Of a DNA stretch of 23,420 nucleotides, positions 20,424 through 23,420 are shown piece after piece; position 1 is the stretch's first letter; each line of letters opens with the position of its first letter. Location: assembly GCA_013054445.1 (NCBI GenBank), contig JAAMPI010000896.1, forward strand, positions 1 to 23,420. The letters are read 5' to 3'. A program made the position numbers and the translations under genes. The DNA is from Cudoniella acicularis. Lineage: Eukaryota; Ascomycota; Leotiomycetes; Helotiales; Helotiaceae. The notes beneath the pieces are model-generated. The model had not been told where the DNA came from. It did no database searches and worked only from the letters and a program-made list of their open reading frames with translations.

Positions 20424-22855
20424 ATGGCTGAGAAGACTAAGGTCCTAGAAGTGAGCGCATTTCCAGCTGCATGTATAGCAGAATACTGACTCCCCTCTTC
20501 CAGATTAAAGATGTGCAGCTTCTAGCCAAAGGGGCCGTCACCGAAATCACCCTGTACCTTGACCAGCACCATATAATCCTCGAGGAAAACGCGCCGCCTG
20601 CTGCGCAAGGAGGACATCCCCGCCGAACCTCACCACAGCGGAGACCCTTTTGGATTGCATATCCCTTGGTGTCCTTCTGTACCTTCAGACCAACTCCGCC
20701 AACTTCCGGCCTCCTCTCCTCGATACGCTTACGATGTCGCGACTTTACCTTCTTCACATTCAACTTCAGAGAGGAGAAACAAGCTAGGGAGGTTTTCGAA
20801 ACAATCAGAGCAAAGTCATGCAGGGTCGGCAGCATAGAAAAGCTACATGCTTTCACCTACCCAGCTAAAGCGCCCACATTCGAGAAGGAAATAAATGGCT
20901 GGGAAATCTACGACGCAAAGGCAGAATGGAAACGGCAGGGAATCAGTGACAAGGGAGCAGACAGAGGATGGAGGATATCGAAAATCAACTTGGATTATGG
21001 TTTCTCTCCAACATATCCGGCTCTCCTGCCTGTACCGTCGAGTATTTCCGACAACACTCTGAATTATGCCGGCAGATATCGTTCGAGGGTACGGATACCG
21101 GTCCTGACATATCTACATCCTGTCAACAATTGCTCTATAACTAGGAGCTCGCAGCCTATGGCGGGGCTAAGAGGAAATCGCAGCATTCAGGATGAGAAAT
21201 TGGTCAGCGCCTGCTTCTCGGCTTGCGCCCCAATCGATGGTGACCTGGGTTCTTCTACCACTTCCAGAGCTAGTCCGGCTTCGAGTCAGATTGATCTTGA
21301 TCTTCCCAGCACAGAAGGGGAGCTCTCGGAAACTGAGCGATTGGAAGATGAAATGCTTTCCTCCTCAAATATAGAGATTGTTTCAGACAAAGCCCATGTC
21401 TATGGAGCACAACAGCACAATTTGATCGTGGATGCACGGCCAACCGTAAATGCTTTGGCTATGCAAGCTGTTGGCCTGGGTTCTGAAAATATGGATCATT
21501 ACAAGTTCGCTACCAAAGCATACCTTGGCATTGACAACATTCACGTAATGCGGGAGTCTCTCAATAAAGTCATTGAAGCCATCAAAGATTCTGATATCTC
21601 ATCGTTACCGCTAAATCGAGAGTTATTGGCAAAAAGCAATTGGCTGAAGCATATTACTGGGTTGCTTGATGGTTCTGCACTAATAGCTCGACAAGTTGGA
21701 ATCCAGCATTCTCATGTCCTGATACATTGCTCAGATGGCTGGGATCGGACAAGTCAGTTAAGTGCGCTAGCACAGCTACTCCTCGATCCATATTTCCGGA
21801 CTATTGATGGATTCATTGTTCTTGTTGAGAAAGACTGGCTATCATTTGGACACATGTTTCAGCATCGAAATGGCTATCTAGGGAGTGAGAAGTGGTTCAA
21901 AATCCAGAATGATGCTCTAGCAGGATCCGCAATACAACCCGGTGGGAATGGTGATGGACGAGGAGATGCCATCGAGAATGCCCTCTTAAGCGCCAAACGC
22001 TTCTTCAACAAAAGCAACGCAAGTCAAGACACAGTCTCTGAATCCGAAAACGGCGACACGACCGCGGAAGACTCACCCAAAGTAAAAGGCTCCAAAACCA
22101 GCAACTCCGCCGAAACAAAACCCAACGACATCTCCCCGGTCTTCCACCAATTCCTCGACGCAACCTACCAACTTCTCCGCCAATTCCCCACCCGCTTCGA
22201 ATTCAACGAGCGCTTCCTCCGCAGACTCCTCTACCACCTCTATTCCTGCCAATACGGCACTTTCCTCTACAACAACGAAAAGTCCCGCAAGGATGCTGGT
22301 GTGCAAGAGAGAACTCATTCTGTCTGGGCGTACTTCCTCTCTCAAAGGGCTGGGTTTACGAATCCTGATTACGATGGCGGCAAGATTGACGATCATGTCA
22401 AAGGCAAGGAGCGTCTTATTTTCCCCAGGTTGGATAAGGTTCGTTGGTGGCATGAGGTCTTCGGCCGCAAAGACGAAGAAATGAACGGTCCTTATAATGC
22501 TGTTACGGAGCGCTACTTGGGAAGTCCAAGCAGCAGCAACCTAAGCACTCACAAGACCGTCCTCACAGGTGTTGAGAGTGCTCACTCAGCATTAACAATT
22601 GGGGAGGTCGGTGGGCCGGGAAGGGTTAGTGGCGACAGCCTTACCGGGTCAGGTTCAGGGCCAAAGAGACATGTCTCGAGCTCGGGTTCTATCCTAAATG
22701 GCGATTCAGGGCCATTCGCTACCTTGAGAGATGGCATTGCGGGGCTGGGGATAGGCAGATCAGTTAGTGGACGTGACACAGGCGGAAGCGGGAGTAGGAG
22801 TCCTGCTAATGGGGGCGCGAAAGCGAAACGCCCGATGGAGGTGGAAATGCAATGA
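20424..22855 (+). CDS. ymr1: Myotubularin-family phosphoinositide 3-phosphatase
   Basis: Removes the 3-phosphate from PI3P (and PI(3,5)P2), tuning endosome, vacuole and autophagy membranes. Two exons: 20424-20450 (MAEKTKVLE) and 20504-22855, 792 residues in all. The N-terminal GRAM/PH-like part is at about residues 10-150 (IKDVQLLAKGAVTEITLYL, then CRDFTFFTFNF and EVFETI). The myotubularin phosphatase domain runs from about 170 to 600 and includes NRSIQDEKLV. The CX5R active site reads H417-C418-S-D-G-W-D-R424, followed by TSQLSALAQLLLDPYFRTID and the conserved KDWLSFGHMFQHR. The catalytic Cys and Arg are both present, so it should be active rather than one of the dead myotubularins. The segment at about 500-545 is a Ser/Asp/Lys-rich insert, and the tail from about 690 is Gly/Ser-rich with a basic KAKR near the end. 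I use ymr1 as the yeast orthologue name; it looks like a full-length gene. Confidence 0.93.
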
Positions 22856-23420
22856 GTGTGCGAACTTTCCTGTTGAAGGGGTTTGGATCTTGGGCAATTT
22901 GCATGGTTCTGGAAATTAAGCAAGAAAGGAAGGCTCTACGGCGTTGGCGTTTAGGAGAAAGAAAGAAAGACGAACAAACGAATGAATGAGCGAACGGTAA
23001 ACGAATCGAAATAGGGCTTTTTCTTCTTTTTGCATGGGCATAGGTGGCGCTTGGCGTATCATAGGATAAATTGATGGATGGATGGGTAGACAGATGAGGA
23101 TATCGGTCGGTCACAGCAAGAAAGGATGGGAAATGAGTATCACGAGATGAGATGCGGGAGGTGGATGGGGGGTAAGGTGGGTCTAGAGATTTTTCACGCT
23201 TCCATTTGTATTTTTCCCTGCTACAGTAGAGCAGAGCAGAGCAGAAACAGCGAGATAGCGAGTGAGCGAATTGATGAAGCGTTGATGTGTCATGCTTATC
23301 TTTCTACATTTTTCTTGCCTGCTATGCTTGGTAGAGGTTGGTCTATAACTGACATGTGATAGCGGTATGTGACGAAAAAAACTTTTGGTGTTTTTACTTT
23401 ATTTCATGGGTGCGTGGGTA
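22856..23420. other. 3' flank of the myotubularin gene, no gene seen
   Basis: Low-complexity sequence: AAAGAAAGAAAGACGAAC-type and GAATGAATGAGCGAA repeats at 22920-23010, GATGGATGGATGGG-like repeats at 23070-23090, and GAGCA repeats (AGAGCAGAGCAGAGCAGA) at 23228-23245. It presumably includes the phosphatase 3' UTR. No open frame with an ATG and recognisable content is present. Confidence 0.5.

Noticed and set aside
1..23420. tRNA genes, rRNA, CRISPR arrays, or a secondary-metabolite or defence gene cluster
   Set aside because: I looked for T-arm consensus boxes, regularly spaced repeats and linked biosynthetic genes on both strands and saw none; the gene set is unlinked housekeeping plus one regulator.

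Overview
The window looks like nuclear DNA of a filamentous ascomycete (Pezizomycotina). The protein sequences feel closest to Leotiomycetes such as Sclerotiniaceae, but that placement is an impression. Evidence for a fungus: genes split by short (45-76 bp) GT-AG introns, a Zn2Cys6 regulator, a DUF2420 protein (a fungal family) and a single-copy eukaryotic gene set. Two N characters (4762, 4796) and two apparent one-base frame breaks at homopolymers suggest an imperfect draft assembly.

Layout. 1-2764 (minus): a zinc-cluster protein with C2H2-like fingers, cut by the left edge. 3627-4519 (plus): an unrecognised ORF, broken at an A11 run, carrying a 15-residue tandem repeat. 4520-5990: AT-rich, gene-free sequence that looks degenerate. 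5991-6274: a probable solo LTR ending 18 bp from the stop codon of the next gene. 6293-8959 (minus): anaphase-promoting complex subunit 4, apparently with a one-base frameshift. 9390-11150 (minus): coatomer delta subunit. 11755-14459 (plus): DUF2420 protein. 16108-17727 (plus): NIPA-type magnesium transporter. 18716-19577 (minus): ribosomal protein uS3. 20424-22855 (plus): myotubularin-type phosphoinositide phosphatase. 22856 to the end: no gene seen.

These are mostly independent housekeeping genes: cell-cycle ubiquitin ligation, COPI traffic, Mg2+ transport, translation and endosomal PI3P turnover. There is no sign of a gene cluster or operon. The left 6.3 kb is the more plastic part: a lineage-type regulator, an orphan broken ORF, AT-rich sequence and an LTR. 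Delta-COP/DUF2420 and uS3/myotubularin are divergent pairs sharing intergenic promoters; NIPA and uS3 converge. I reconstructed exon structures by eye from open frames, splice signals and family conservation; the coding lengths of delta-COP, DUF2420, NIPA, uS3 and myotubularin all come out as exact multiples of three. I found no clearly novel multi-gene system.
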